Source: Hippasteria phrygiana (taxonomy: Eukaryota; Echinodermata; Asteroidea; Valvatida; Goniasteridae). Taken from it: a DNA stretch of 64,000 nucleotides. The stretch is from contig JAZGUH010000074.1 of the NCBI GenBank assembly GCA_037893225.1, forward strand, positions 248,001 through 312,000. The letters run 5' to 3'. How positions within the stretch are numbered: position 1 is the stretch's first letter; every line of letters starts with the position of its first letter. Below, piece by piece: positions 1 through 10,506 of the stretch. Under the pieces are notes generated by a model. It was not told the origin of the DNA. It saw only the letters and a list, made by a program, of their open reading frames with translations, and did not search any database. Both the position numbers and the translations under genes were made by a program.

Positions 1-75
1 GCAGATCATACCATATGCATTTCGGAGCCAGAAAGTAATACATTTTCTAAAAGTTCTTAAAATCCACTGTTGTGA
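1..75 (+). other. Partial unit: tail of the Arg-to-Ser spacer
   Basis: The window opens inside a unit. These bases match the last part of the Arg-to-Ser spacer of other units; no gene lies here. Confidence 0.9.
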
Positions 76-157
76 GACGAGGTGGCCGAGTGGTTAAGGC
101 GATGGACTGCTAATCCATTGTGCTCTGCACGCGTGGGTTCGAATTCCATCCACGTCG
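76..157 (+). tRNA. tRNA-Ser(GCT), U1
   Basis: Anticodon GCT at 109-111, long variable arm. The acceptor 3' strand reads CCACGTC, opposing A to A at pair 5-68, and the T-stem has a G-U pair from C61T. Probably weakened. Confidence 0.85.
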
Positions 158-339
158 AAATTCAGTGTTTTTGGAAGCTTTTTATGTCTTCTTTGCCTTA
201 AGTGCAGCCATCGTTTACTTTTGTTTCAAGTAAGAATTACATGGAATTGTATGTGTTACGTTTTGTAAGTTTCTTCCAAGATCACCCTCCTCACTTCTCG
301 ACGGTAGAAGTTTTAAGCTTCCTTTGAAATATGCAGTAA

Positions 340-412
340 GTCCCCGTGGCGTAATGGATCAGCGCGTTGGACTTCTAATCAAAGGTTCCGGGTTCGAGTC
401 CTGGCGGGGATG
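340..412 (+). tRNA. tRNA-Arg(TCT), U1, one base short
   Basis: Anticodon TCT at 374-376. It is 73 nt because one T is missing from the 3' strand of the anticodon stem (CTAATCAAAGG), disrupting that stem. T-stem has CCTGG. Confidence 0.75.
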
Positions 413-687
413 AACTTTTGTGTGTGTCCGAACTATTTTTTGTTGAATATTTTGTCCCGATTTTCCTTCACCATTTGATGTTTGTTCAGGAACTCTCCCA
501 TCTCTTTGTCACGACCTAAAGTTCCGAGTGACCAGAAATACCAGTTAATAACACACTTTATGTATCCTCGATTACAGTGTCAAAGGTTAGAAATTAAACA
601 TTTGCTGATTGTCGCAGATCATACCATATGCATTTCGAAGCCAGAAAGTAATAATTTTCTAAATGTTTTTAAATTCCACTGTTGTGA

Positions 688-769
688 GATGAGGTGGCCG
701 AGTGGTTAAGGCGATGGACTGCTGATCCATTGTGCTCTGCACGCGTGGGTTCGAATCCCATCCTCGTCG
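688..769 (+). tRNA. tRNA-Ser(GCT), U2, GATGAGG type
   Basis: Acceptor starts GATGAGG (U-G at pair 3-70). Anticodon loop is CTGCTGA (A37G). G18G19 kept. Confidence 0.9.
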
Positions 770-950
770 AAATTCAGTGTTTTTGGAAGCTGTTTATGTC
801 TTCTTTGCCTTAAGTGCAGCCATCGTATACTTTTGTTTCGAGTAAGAATTACATGAATTGTATGTGTTACGTTTCGTAAGTTTCTTCCCAGATCACCCTC
901 CTCACTTCTCGACGGTAGAGGTTTTAAGCTTCCTTTGAAGTATCCAGCAA

Positions 951-1024
951 GTTCCCGTGGCGTAATGGATCAGCGCGTTGGACTTCTAATTCAAAGGTTC
1001 CGGGTTCGAGTCCCGGCGGGGATG
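951..1024 (+). tRNA. tRNA-Arg(TCT), U2
   Basis: Consensus except C3T (GTTCCCG), a U-G wobble in the acceptor. Confidence 0.93.
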
Positions 1025-1299
1025 AGCTTTTGTGTGTGTCCGAACTATTTTTTGTTGAATATTTTGTCCCGATTTTCCTTCACCATTTGATGCTTCTTCA
1101 GGAACTCTCCCATCTCTTTGTCACGACCTAAAGTTCCGAGTGACCACCAATACCAGTTAATAACACACTTTATGTATCCTCGATTACAGTGTCAAAGGTT
1201 CGAAATTAAACATTTGCTGATTGTGGCAGATCATACCATATGCATTTCGAAGCCAGAAAGTAATAATGCTCTAAATGTTTTTAAATTCCACTGTTGTGA

Positions 1300-1381
1300 G
1301 ATGAGGTGGCAGAGTTGTTAAGGCGATGGACTGCTGATCCATTGTGCTCTGCACGCGTGGGTTCGAATCCCATCCTCGTCG
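1300..1381 (+). tRNA. tRNA-Ser(GCT), U3, GATGAGG type with lost G18
   Basis: D arm reads GCAGAGTTGTTAAGGC: D-stem C12A mismatch and G18T, which removes the D-loop/T-loop G18 contact. Loop CTGCTGA. Possible pseudogene. Confidence 0.78.
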
Positions 1382-1563
1382 AAATTCAGTGTTTTTGGAA
1401 GCTGTTTATGTCTTCTTTGCCTTAAGTGCAGCCATCGTATACTTTTGTTTCGAGTAAGAATTACATGGAATTGTATGTGTTACGTTTCGTAAGTTTCTTC
1501 CCAGATCACCCTCCTCACTTCTCGACGGTAGAAGTTTTAAGCTTCCTTTGAAATATCCAGCAA

Positions 1564-1637
1564 GTCCCCGTGGCGTAATGGATCAGCGCGTTGGACTTCT
1601 AATTCAAAGGTTCCGGGTTCGAGTCCCGGCGGGGATG
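1564..1637 (+). tRNA. tRNA-Arg(TCT), U3
   Basis: Exact Arg consensus: acceptor GTCCCCG/CGGGGAT, discriminator G, anticodon TCT at 1598-1600, no intron. Confidence 0.95.
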
Positions 1638-1912
1638 AGCTTTTGTGTGTGTCCGAACTATTTTTTGTTGAATATTTTGTCCCGATTTTCCTTCACCATT
1701 TGATGCTTGTTCAGGAACTCTCCCATCTCTTTGTCACGACCTAAAGTTCCGAGTGACCACCAATACCAGTTAATAACACACTTTATGTATCCTCGATTAC
1801 AGTGTCAAAGGTTGGAAATTAAACATTTGCTGATTGTCGCAGATCATACCATATGCATTTCGAAGCCAGAAAGTAATAATTTTCTAAATGTTTTTAAATT
1901 CCACTGTTGTGA

Positions 1913-1994
1913 GATGAGGTGGCCGAGTTGTTAAGGCGATGGACTGCAGATCCATTGTGCTCTGCACGCGTGGGTTCGAATCCCATCCTCGTCG
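1913..1994 (+). tRNA. tRNA-Ser body with GCA (Cys) anticodon, U4
   Basis: The anticodon loop reads CTGCAGA, so bases 1946-1948 are GCA, which pairs with UGC/UGU Cys codons. The long variable arm and discriminator G of a serine tRNA are unchanged. GATGAGG acceptor and G18T are also present, so it may be a dead copy. Confidence 0.75.
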
Positions 1995-2176
1995 AAATTC
2001 AGTGTTTTTGGAAGCTGTTTATGTCTTCTTTGCCTTAAGTGCAGCCATCGTATACTTTTGTTTCGAGTAAGAATTACATGGAATTGTATGTGTTACGTTT
2101 CGTAAGTTTCTTCCCAGATCACCCTCCTCACTTCTCGACGGTAGAGGTTTTAAGCTTCCTTTGAAATATCCAGCAA

Positions 2177-2250
2177 GTCCCAGTGGCGTAATGGATCAGC
2201 GCGTTGGACTTCTAATTCAAAGGTTCCGGGTTCGAGTCTCGGCGGGGATG
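2177..2250 (+). tRNA. tRNA-Arg(TCT), U4
   Basis: Acceptor GTCCCAG opposes A6 to G67; T-stem 3' strand CTCGG gives a G-U pair. Confidence 0.85.
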
Positions 2251-2526
2251 AATTTTTGTGTGTGTCCGAACTATTTTTTGTTGAATATTTTGTCCCGATT
2301 TTCCTTCACCATTTGATGCTTGTTCAGGAACTCTCCCATCTCTTTGTCACGACCTAAAGTTCCGAGTGATCACCAATACCAGTTAATAACACACTTTATG
2401 TATCCTCGATTACAGTGTCAAAGGTTGGAAATTAAACATTTGCTGATTGTCGCAGATCATACCATATGCATTTCGAAGCCAGAAAGTAATGATTTTTCTA
2501 AAAGTTTTTAAAATCCACTGTTGTGA

Positions 2527-2608
2527 GACGAGGTGGCCGAGTGGTTAAGGCGATGGACTGCTAATCCATTGTGCTCTGCACGCGTGGGTTCGAATCCCAT
2601 CCCCGTCG
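2527..2608 (+). tRNA. tRNA-Ser(GCT), U5
   Basis: Acceptor 3' strand CCCCGTC leaves A5 opposite C68; otherwise consensus. Confidence 0.88.
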
Positions 2609-2790
2609 AAATTCAGTGTTTTTGGAAGCTTTTTATGTCTTCTTTGCCTTAAGTGAAGCCATCGTTTACTTTTGTTTCAAGTAAGAATTACATGGAATTG
2701 TATGTGTTACGTTTCGTAAGTTTCTTCCCAGATCACCCTCCTCACTTCTCGACGGTAGAAGTTTTAAGCTTCCTTTGAAATATCCAGCAA

Positions 2791-2864
2791 GTCCCCGTGG
2801 CGTAATGGATCAGCGCGTTGGACTTCTAATTCAAAGGTTCCAGGTTCGAGTCCCGGCGGGGATG
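2791..2864 (+). tRNA. tRNA-Arg(TCT), U5
   Basis: T-stem 5' strand CCAGG puts A51 opposite C63; otherwise consensus. Confidence 0.88.
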
Positions 2865-3139
2865 AACTTTTGTGTGTGTCCGAACTATTTTTTGTTGAAT
2901 ATTTTGTCCCGATTTTCCTTCACCATTTGATGTTTGTTCAGGAACTCTCCCATCTCTTTGTCACAACCTAAAGTTCCGAGTGACCAGCAATACCAGTTAA
3001 TAACACACTTTATGTATCCTCGATTACAGTGTCAAAGGTTGGAAATTAAACATTTGCTGATTGTCGCAGATCATACCATATGCATTTCGAAGCCAGAAAG
3101 TAATAATTTTCTAAATGTTTTCAAATTCCACTGTTGTGA

Positions 3140-3221
3140 GATGAGGTGGCAGAGTTGTTAAGGCGATGGACTGCTGATCCATTGTGCTCTGCACGCGTGG
3201 GTTCGAATCCCATCCTCGTCG
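3140..3221 (+). tRNA. tRNA-Ser(GCT), U6, GATGAGG type with lost G18
   Basis: Same D arm as U3 (GCAGAGTTG), loop CTGCTGA. Possible pseudogene. Confidence 0.78.
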
Positions 3222-3402
3222 AAATTCAGTGTTTTTGGAAGCTGTTTATGTCTTCTTTGCCTTAAGTGCAGCCATCGTATACTTTTGTTTCGAGTAAGAA
3301 TTACATGGAATTGTATGTGTTACGTTTCGTAAGTTTCTTCCCAGATCACCCTCCTCACTTCTCGACGGTAGAAGTTTTAAGCTTCCTTTGAATATCCAGC
3401 AA

Positions 3403-3476
3403 GTCCCCGTGGCGTAATGGATCAGCGCGTTGGACTTCTAATTCAAAGGTTCCGGGTTCGAGTCCCGGCGAGGATG
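3403..3476 (+). tRNA. tRNA-Arg(TCT), U6
   Basis: Acceptor 3' strand CGAGGAT puts C5 opposite A68. This is the same lesion as in the TTT-anticodon copies U14, U17 and U21, marking their likely parent type. Confidence 0.87.
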
Positions 3477-3751
3477 AACTTTTGTGTGTGTCCGAACTAT
3501 TTTTTGTTGAAATTTTGTCCCGATTTCCCTTCACCATTTGATGCTTGTTCAGGAACTCTCCCATCTCTTTGTCACGACCTAAAGTTCCGAGTGACCACCA
3601 ATACCAGTTAATAACACACTTTATGTATCCTCGATTACAGTGTCAAAGGTTGGAAATTAAACATTTGCTGATTGTCGCAGATCATACCATATGCTTTTCG
3701 AAGCCAGAAAGTAATGATTTTTCTAAAAGTTCTTAAATTCCACTGTTGTGA

Positions 3752-3833
3752 GACGAGGTGGCCGAGTGGTTAAGGCGATGGACTGCTAATCCATTGTGCA
3801 CTGCACGCGTGGGTTCGAATCACATCCTCGACG
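3752..3833 (+). tRNA. tRNA-Ser(GCT), U7
   Basis: T-stem CACAT and acceptor end CCTCGAC (A2 opposite A71) give two mismatches; variable-arm loop ACT instead of TCT. Confidence 0.8.
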
Positions 3834-4015
3834 AAATTCAGTGTTTTTGGACGCTTTTTATGTCTTCTTTGCCTTAAGTGCAGCCATCGTTTACTTTTGT
3901 TTCAAGTAAGAATTACATGGAATTGTATGTGTTACGTTTTGTAAGTTTCTTCCAAGATCACCCTCCTCACTTCTCGACGGTAGACGTTTTAAGCTTCCTT
4001 TGAAATATGCAGCAA

Positions 4016-4089
4016 GTCCCCGTGGCGTAATGGATCAGCGCGTTGGACTTCTAATTCAAAGGTTCCGGGTTCGAGTCCCGGCGGGGATG
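4016..4089 (+). tRNA. tRNA-Arg(TCT), U7
   Basis: Exact Arg consensus. Confidence 0.95.
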
Positions 4090-4364
4090 AACTTTTGTGT
4101 GTGTCCGAACTATTTTTTGTTGAATATTTTGTCCCGATTTTCCTTCACCATTTGATGTTTGTTCAGGAACTCTCCCATCTCTTTGTCACGACCTAAAGTT
4201 CCGAGTGACCACCAATACCAGTTAATAACACACTTTATGTATCCTCGATTACAGTGTCAAAGGTTGGAAATTAAACATTTGCTGATTGTCGCAGATCATA
4301 CCATATGCATTTCGAAGCCAGAAAGTAATAATTTTCTAAATGTTTTTAAATTCAACTGTTGTGA

Positions 4365-4446
4365 GATGAGGTGGCCGAGTTGTTAAGGCGATGGACTGCT
4401 GATCCATTGTGCTCTGCACGCGTGGGTTCGAATCCCATTCTCGTCG
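4365..4446 (+). tRNA. tRNA-Ser(GCT), U8, GATGAGG type with lost G18
   Basis: D loop GAGTTGTTAAGG (G18T), loop CTGCTGA, acceptor end TCTCGTC (G7-U66). Confidence 0.8.
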
Positions 4447-4628
4447 AAATTCAGTGTTTTTGGAAGCTGTTTATGTCTTCTTTGCCTTAAGTGCAGCCAT
4501 CGTATACTTTTGTTTCTAGTAAGAATTACATGGAATTGTATGTGTTACGTTTCGTAAGTTTCTTCCCAGATCACCCTCCTCACTTCTCGACGGTAGAGGT
4601 TTTAAGCTTCCTTTGAAATATCCAGCAA

Positions 4629-4702
4629 GTCCCAGTGGCGTAATGGATCAGCGCGTTGGACTTCTAATTCAAAGGTTCCCGGTTCGAGTCTCGGCGGGGA
4701 TG
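4629..4702 (+). tRNA. tRNA-Arg(TCT), U8
   Basis: Acceptor GTCCCAG mismatch and T-stem CCCGG/CTCGG with C51 opposite C63. Confidence 0.8.
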
Positions 4703-4978
4703 AATTTTTGTGTGTGTCCGAACTATTTTTTGTTGAATATTTTGTCCCGATTTTCCTTCAACATTTGATGCTTGTTCAGGAACTCTCCCATCTCTTTGTC
4801 ACGACCTAAAGTTCCGAGTGATCACCAATACCAGTTAATAACACACTTTATGTATCCTCGATTACAGTGTCAAAGGTTGGAAATTAAACATTTGCTGATT
4901 GTCGCAGATCATACCATATGCATTTCGAAGCCAGAAAGTAATGATTTTTCTAAAAGTTTTTAAAATCCACTGTTGTGA

Positions 4979-5060
4979 GACGAGGTGGCCGAGTGGTTAA
5001 GGCGATGGACTGCTAATCCATTGTGCTCTGCACGCGTGGGTTCGAATCCCATCGCCGTCG
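4979..5060 (+). tRNA. tRNA-Ser(GCT), U9
   Basis: Acceptor end CGCCGTC carries two changes (bases 67 and 68) that break two pairs. Confidence 0.82.
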
Positions 5061-5242
5061 AAATTTAGTGTTTTTGGAAGCTTTTTATGTCTTCTTTGCC
5101 TTAAGTGCAGCCATCGTTTACTTTTGTTTCAAGTAAGAATTACATGGAATTGTATGTGTTACGTTTCGTAAGTTTCTTCCCAGATCACCCTCCTCACTTC
5201 TCGACGGTAGAAGTTTTAAGCTTCCTTTGAAATATCCAGCAA

Positions 5243-5316
5243 GTCCCCGTGGCGTAATGGATCAGCGCGTTGGACTTCTAATTCAAAGGTTCCAGGTTCG
5301 AGTCCCGGCGGGGATG
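5243..5316 (+). tRNA. tRNA-Arg(TCT), U9
   Basis: T-stem CCAGG (A51 opposite C63), as in U5. Confidence 0.88.
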
Positions 5317-5591
5317 AACTTTTGTGTGTGTCCGAACTATTTTTTGTTGAATATTTTGTCCCGATTTTCCTTCACCATTTGATGTTTGTTCAGGAACTCT
5401 CCCATCTCTTTGTCACAACCTAAAGTTCCGAGTGACCAGCAATACCAGTTAATAACACACTTTATGTATCCTCGATTACAGTGTCAAAGGTTGGAAATTA
5501 AACATTTGCTGATTGTCGCAGATCATACCATATGCATTTCGAAGCCAGAAAGTAATAATTTTCTAAATGTTTTTAAATTCCACTGTTGTGA

Positions 5592-5673
5592 GATGAGGTG
5601 GCAGAGTTGTTAAGGCGATGGACTGCTGATCCATTGTGCTCTGCACGCGTGGGTTCGAATCCCATCCTCGTCG
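5592..5673 (+). tRNA. tRNA-Ser(GCT), U10, GATGAGG type with lost G18
   Basis: GCAGAGTTG D arm, loop CTGCTGA. Possible pseudogene. Confidence 0.78.
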
Positions 5674-5855
5674 AAATTCAGTGTTTTTGGAAGCTGTTTA
5701 TGTCTTCTTTGCCTTAAGTGCAGCCATCGTATACTTTTGTTTCGAGTAAGAATTACATGGAATTGTATGTGTTACGTTTCGTAAGTTTCTTCCCAGATCA
5801 CCCTCCTCACTTCTCGACGGTAGAAGTTGTAAGCTTCCTTTGAAATATCCAGCAA

Positions 5856-5929
5856 GTCCCCGTGGCGTAATGGATCAGCGCGTTGGACTTCTAATTCAAA
5901 GGTTCCGGGTTCGAGTCCCGGCGGGGATG
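5856..5929 (+). tRNA. tRNA-Arg(TCT), U10
   Basis: Exact Arg consensus. Confidence 0.95.
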
Positions 5930-6204
5930 AGCTTTTGTGTGTGTCCGAACTATTTTTTGTTGAATATTTTGTCCCGATTTTCCTTCACCATTTGATGCTT
6001 GTTCAGGAACTCTCCCATCTCTTTGTCACAACCTAAAGTTCCGAGTGACCACCAATACCAGTTAATAACACACTTTATGTATCCTCGATTACAGTGTCAA
6101 AGGTTGGAAATTAAACATTTGCTGATTGTCGCAGATCATACCATATGCATTTCGAAGCCAGAAAGTAATAATTTTCTAAATGTTTTTAAATTCCACTGTT
6201 GTGA

Positions 6205-6286
6205 GATGAGGTGGCCGAGTTGTTAAGGCGATGGACTGCTAATCCATTGTGCTCTGCACGCGTGGGTTCGAATCCCATCCTCGTCG
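6205..6286 (+). tRNA. tRNA-Ser(GCT), U11, GATGAGG type with lost G18
   Basis: G18T, but the anticodon loop is the normal CTGCTAA, unlike other GATGAGG copies. Confidence 0.82.
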
Positions 6287-6468
6287 AAATTCAGTGTTTT
6301 TGGAAGCTGTTTATGTCTTCTTTGCCTTAAGTGCAGCCATCGTATACTTTTGTTTCGAGTAAGAATTACATGGAATTGTATGTGTTACGTTTCGTAAGTT
6401 TCTTCCCAGATCACCCTCCTCACTTCTCGACGGTAGAGGTTTTAAGCTTCCTTTGAAATATCCAGCAA

Positions 6469-6542
6469 GTCCCAGTGGCGTAATGGATCAGCGCGTTGGA
6501 CTTCTAATTCAAAGGTTCCGGGTTCGAGTCTCGGCGGGGATG
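6469..6542 (+). tRNA. tRNA-Arg(TCT), U11
   Basis: GTCCCAG acceptor mismatch; CTCGG in T-stem. Confidence 0.85.
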
Positions 6543-6819
6543 AATTTTTGTGTGTGTCCGTACTATTTTTTGTTGAATATTTTGTCCCGATTTTCCTTCA
6601 CCATTTGAAGTTTGTTCAGGAACTCTCCCATCTCTTTGTCACAACCTAAAGTTCCGAGTGACCACCAATACCGGTTAATAACACACTTTATGTATCCTCG
6701 ATTACAGTGTCAAAGGTTGGAAATTAAACATTTGCTGATTGTCGCAGATCATACATATATGCTTTTCGAAGCCAGAAAGTAATGATTTTTCTAAAAGTTC
6801 TTAAATTCCACTGTTGTGA

Positions 6820-6901
6820 GACGAGGTGGCCGAGTGATTAAGGCGATGGACTGCTAATCCATTGTGCACTGCACGCGTGGGTTCGAATCACATCCTCGAC
6901 G
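6820..6901 (+). tRNA. tRNA-Ser(GCT), U12, G19A
   Basis: D loop GTGATTAAG removes G19; T-stem CACAT and acceptor end CCTCGAC as in U7. Multiple lesions suggest a non-functional copy. Confidence 0.75.
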
Positions 6902-7083
6902 AAATTCAGTGTTTTTGGAAACTGTTTATGTCTTCTTTGCCTTAAGTGCAGCCATCGTATACTTTTGTTTCGAGTAAGAATTACATGGAATTGTATGTGT
7001 TACGTTTTGTAAGTTTCTTCCAAGATCACCCTCCTCACTTCTCGACGGTAGACGTTTTAAGCTTCCTTTGAAATATGCAGCAA

Positions 7084-7157
7084 GTCCCCGTGGCGTAATG
7101 GATCAGCGCGTTGGACTTCTAATTCAAAGGTTCCGGGTTCGAGTCCCGGCGGGGTTG
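7084..7157 (+). tRNA. tRNA-Arg(TCT), U12
   Basis: Acceptor end CGGGGTT opposes U2 to U71. Confidence 0.87.
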
Positions 7158-7432
7158 AACTTTTGTGTGTGTCCGAACTATTTTTTGTTGAATATTTTGT
7201 CCCGATTTTCCTTCACCATTTGATGTTTGTTCAGGAACTCTCCCATCTCTTTGTCACGACCTAAAGTTCCGAGTGACCACCAATACCAGTTAATAACACA
7301 CTTTATGTATCCTCGATTACAGTGTCAAAGGTTGGAAATTAAACATTTGCTGATTGTCGCAGATCATACCATATGCATTTCGAAGCCAGAAAGTAATAAT
7401 TTTCTAAATGTTTTTAAATTCAACTGTTGTGA

Positions 7433-7517
7433 GATGAGGTGGCCGAGTTGTTAAGGCGATGGACTGCTGATCCATTGTGCTCTGCACGCGTGATGGGTTC
7501 GAATCCCATTCTCGTCG
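7433..7517 (+). tRNA. tRNA-Ser(GCT), U13, 3-nt insertion
   Basis: 85 nt: CACGCGTGATGGGTTC has three extra bases (TGA) between variable arm and T-stem near 7491. Also GATGAGG acceptor and G18T. Confidence 0.7.
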
Positions 7518-7699
7518 AAATTCAGTGTTTTTGGAAGCTGTTTATGTCTTCTTTGCCTTAAGTGCAGCCATCGTATACTTTTGTTTCGAGTAAGAATTAC
7601 ATGGAATTGTATGTGTTACGTTTCGTAAGTTTCTTCCCAGATCACCCTCCTCACTTCTCGACGGTAGAAGTTGTAAGCTTCCTTTGAAATATCCAGCAA

Positions 7700-7773
7700 G
7701 TCCCCGTGGCGTAATGGATCAGCGCGTTGGACTTCTAATTCAAAGGTTCCGGGTTCGAGTCCCGGCGGGGATG
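7700..7773 (+). tRNA. tRNA-Arg(TCT), U13
   Basis: Exact Arg consensus. Confidence 0.95.
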
Positions 7774-8049
7774 AGCTTTTGTGTGTGTCCGAACTATTTT
7801 TTGTTGAATATTTTGTCCCGATTTTCCTTCACCATTTGATGCTTGTTCAGGAACTCTCCCATCTCTTTGTCACGACCTAAAGTTCCGAGTGACCACCAAT
7901 ACCAGTTAATAACACACTTTATGTATCCTCGATTACAGTGTCAAAGGTTGGAAATTAAACATTTGCTGATTGTCGCAGATCATACCATATGCTTTTCGAA
8001 GCCAGAAAGTAATGATTTTTCTAAAAGTTCTTAAATTCCACTGTTGTGA

Positions 8050-8131
8050 GACGAGGTGGCCGAGTGGTTAAGGCGATGGACTGCTAATCCATTGTGCACT
8101 GCACGCGTGGGTTCGAATCACATCCTCGACG
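8050..8131 (+). tRNA. tRNA-Ser(GCT), U14
   Basis: T-stem CACAT and acceptor CCTCGAC as in U7; D loop intact. Confidence 0.8.
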
Positions 8132-8313
8132 AAATTCAGTGTTTTTGGAAACTGTTTATGTCTTCTTTGCCTTAAGTGCAGCCATCGTATACTTTTGTTT
8201 CGAGTAAGAATTTCATGGAATTGTATGTGTTACGTTTCGTAAGTTTCTTCCCAGATCACCCTCCTCACTTCTCGACGGTAGAGGTTTTAAGCTTCCTTTG
8301 AAGTATCCAGCAA

Positions 8314-8387
8314 GTCCCCGTGGCGTAATGGATCAGCGCGTTGGACTTTTAATTCAAAGGTTCCAGGTTCGAGTCCCGGCGAGGATG
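8314..8387 (+). tRNA. tRNA-Arg body with TTT (Lys) anticodon, U14
   Basis: Loop CTTTTAA gives anticodon TTT at 8348-8350, which pairs with AAA/AAG. The change removes C35, a main arginyl-tRNA synthetase determinant. Also CCAGG T-stem and CGAGGAT acceptor mismatches. Confidence 0.75.
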
Positions 8388-8663
8388 AACTTTTGTGTGT
8401 GTCCGAACTATTTTTTGTTGAATATTTTGTCCCGATTTTCCTTCACCATTTGATGCTTGTTCAGGAACTCTCCCATCTCTTTGTCACGACCTAAAGTTCC
8501 GAGTGACCACCAATACCAGTTAATAACACACTTTATGTATCCTCGATTACAGTGTCAAAGGTTGGAAATTAAACATTTGCTGATTGTCGCAGATCATACC
8601 ATATGCATTTCGAAGCCAGAAAGTAATGATTTTTCTAAAAGTTTTTAAAATCCACTGTTGTGA

Positions 8664-8745
8664 GACGAGGTCGCCGAGTGGTTAAGGCGATGGACTGCTA
8701 ATCCATTGTGCTCTGCACGCGTGGGTTCGAATTCCATCCTCGTCG
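8664..8745 (+). tRNA. tRNA-Ser(GCT), U15
   Basis: G9C changes box A to TCGCCGAGTGG; T-stem C61T wobble. Confidence 0.85.
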
Positions 8746-8928
8746 AAATTCAGTGTTTTTGGAAGCTTTTTATGTTTTCTTTGCCTTTAAGTGCAGCCAT
8801 CGTTTACTTTTGTTTCAAGTAAGAATTACATGGAATTGTATGTGTTACGTTTTGTAAGTTTCTTCCAAGATCACCCTCCTCACTTCTCGACGGTAGACGT
8901 TTTAAGCTTCCTTTGAAATATGCAGCAA

Positions 8929-9002
8929 GTCCCCGTGGAGTAATGGATCAGCGCGTTGGACGTCTAATTCAAAGGTTCCGGGTTCGAGTCCCGGCGGGGT
9001 TG
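8929..9002 (+). tRNA. tRNA-Arg(TCT), U15, U33 lost
   Basis: Loop is CGTCTAA: the universal U33 is G, which should disturb the anticodon U-turn. D-stem GAGT and acceptor CGGGGTT mismatches as well. Likely non-functional. Confidence 0.72.
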
Positions 9003-9277
9003 AACTTTTGTGTGTGTCCGAACTATTTTTTGTTGAATATTTTGTCCCGATTTTCCTTCACCATTTGATGTTTGTTCAGGAACTCTCCCATCTCTTTGTC
9101 ACGACCTAAAGTTCCGAGTGACCACCAATACCAGTTAATAACACACTTTATGTATCCTCGATTACAGTGTCAAAGGTTGGAAATTAAACATTTGCTGATT
9201 GTCGCAGATCATACCATATGCATTTCGAAGCCAGAAAGTAATAATTTTCTAAATGTTTTTAAATTCAACTGTTGTGA

Positions 9278-9359
9278 GATGAGGTGGCCGAGTTGTTAAG
9301 GCGATGGACTGCTGATCCATTGTGCTCTGCACGCGTGGGTTCGAATCCCATTCTCGTCG
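9278..9359 (+). tRNA. tRNA-Ser(GCT), U16, GATGAGG type with lost G18
   Basis: G18T, loop CTGCTGA, TCTCGTC acceptor end, as U8. Confidence 0.8.
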
Positions 9360-9541
9360 AAATTCAGTGTTTTTGGAAGCTGTTTATGTCTTCTTTGCCT
9401 TAAGTGCAGCCATCGTATACTTTTGTTTCGAGTAAGAATTACATGGAATTGTATGTGTTACGTTTCGTAAGTTTCTTCCCAGATCACCCTCCTCACTTCT
9501 CGACGGTAGAGGTTTTAAGCTTCCTTTGAAATATCCAGCAA

Positions 9542-9615
9542 GTCCCAGTGGCGTAATGGATCAGCGCGTTGGACTTCTAATTCAAAGGTTTCGGGTTCGA
9601 GTCTCGGCGGGGATG
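9542..9615 (+). tRNA. tRNA-Arg(TCT), U16
   Basis: GTCCCAG acceptor; T-stem TCGGG/CTCGG. Confidence 0.83.
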
Positions 9616-9892
9616 TATTTTTGTGTGTGTCCGAACTATTTTTTGTTGAATATTTTGTCCCGATTTTCCTTCACCATTTGAAGTTTGTTCAGGAACTCTC
9701 CCATCTCTTTGTCACGACCTAAAGTTCCGAGTGACCACCAATACCAGTTAATAACACACTTTATGTATCCTCGATTACAGTGTCAAAGGTTGGAAATTAA
9801 ACATTTGCTGATTGTCGCAGATCATACATATATGCTTTTCGAAGCCAGAAAGTAATGATTTTTCTAAAAGTTCTTAAATTCCACTGTTGTGA

Positions 9893-9974
9893 GACGAGGT
9901 GGCCGAGTGATTAAGGCGATGGACTGCTAATCCATTGTGCACTGCACGCGTGGGTTCGAATCACATCCTCGACG
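9893..9974 (+). tRNA. tRNA-Ser(GCT), U17, G19A
   Basis: Same lesions as U12 (GTGATTAAG, CACAT, CCTCGAC). Confidence 0.75.
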
Positions 9975-10156
9975 AAATTCAGTGTTTTTGGAAACTGTTT
10001 ATGTCTTCTTTGCCTTAAGTGCAGCCATCGTATACTTTTGTTTCGAGTAAGAATTTCATGGAATTGTATGTGTTACGTTTCGTAAGTTTCTTCCCAGATC
10101 ACCCTCCTCACTTCTCGACGGTAGAGGTTTTAAGCTTCCTTTGAAGTATCCAGCAA

Positions 10157-10230
10157 GTCCCCGTGGCGTAATGGATCAGCGCGTTGGACTTTTAATTCAA
10201 AGGTTCCGGGTTCGAGTCCCGGCGAGGATG
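10157..10230 (+). tRNA. tRNA-Arg body with TTT (Lys) anticodon, U17
   Basis: Anticodon TTT at 10191-10193; CGAGGAT acceptor mismatch; T-stem normal. Confidence 0.77.
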
Positions 10231-10506
10231 AACTTTTGTGTGTGTCCGAACTATTTTTTGTTGAATATTTTGTCCCGATTTTCCTTCACCATTTGATGCT
10301 TGTTCAGGAACTCTCCCATCTCTTTGTCACAACCTAAAGTTCCGAGTGACCACCAATACCAGTTAATAACACACTTTATGTATCCTCGATTACAGTGTCA
10401 AAGGTTGGAAATTAAACATTTGCTGATTGTCGCAGATCATACCATATGCATTTCGAAGCCAGAAAGTAATGATTTTTCTAAAAGTTTTTAAAATCCACTG
10501 TTGTGA

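Noticed and set aside
482..709. Recurrent 63-75 codon open frame in the Arg-to-Ser spacer (copies at 482, 1707, 4159, 23821, 62558 and others)
   Set aside because: It starts at TTG, not ATG, runs into the Ser tRNA gene, is broken in many units, and recurs only because the unit does. No protein signature is visible.
3355..3611. Open frames on both strands across the U6 Arg gene
   Set aside because: They read through a tRNA gene and exist because of a one-base spacer deletion in this unit; not conserved in neighbours.
8314..8387. Calling U14 a genuine tRNA-Lys gene
   Set aside because: Everything except the anticodon matches the Arg consensus, so it is an Arg-derived variant rather than a member of the Lys family.
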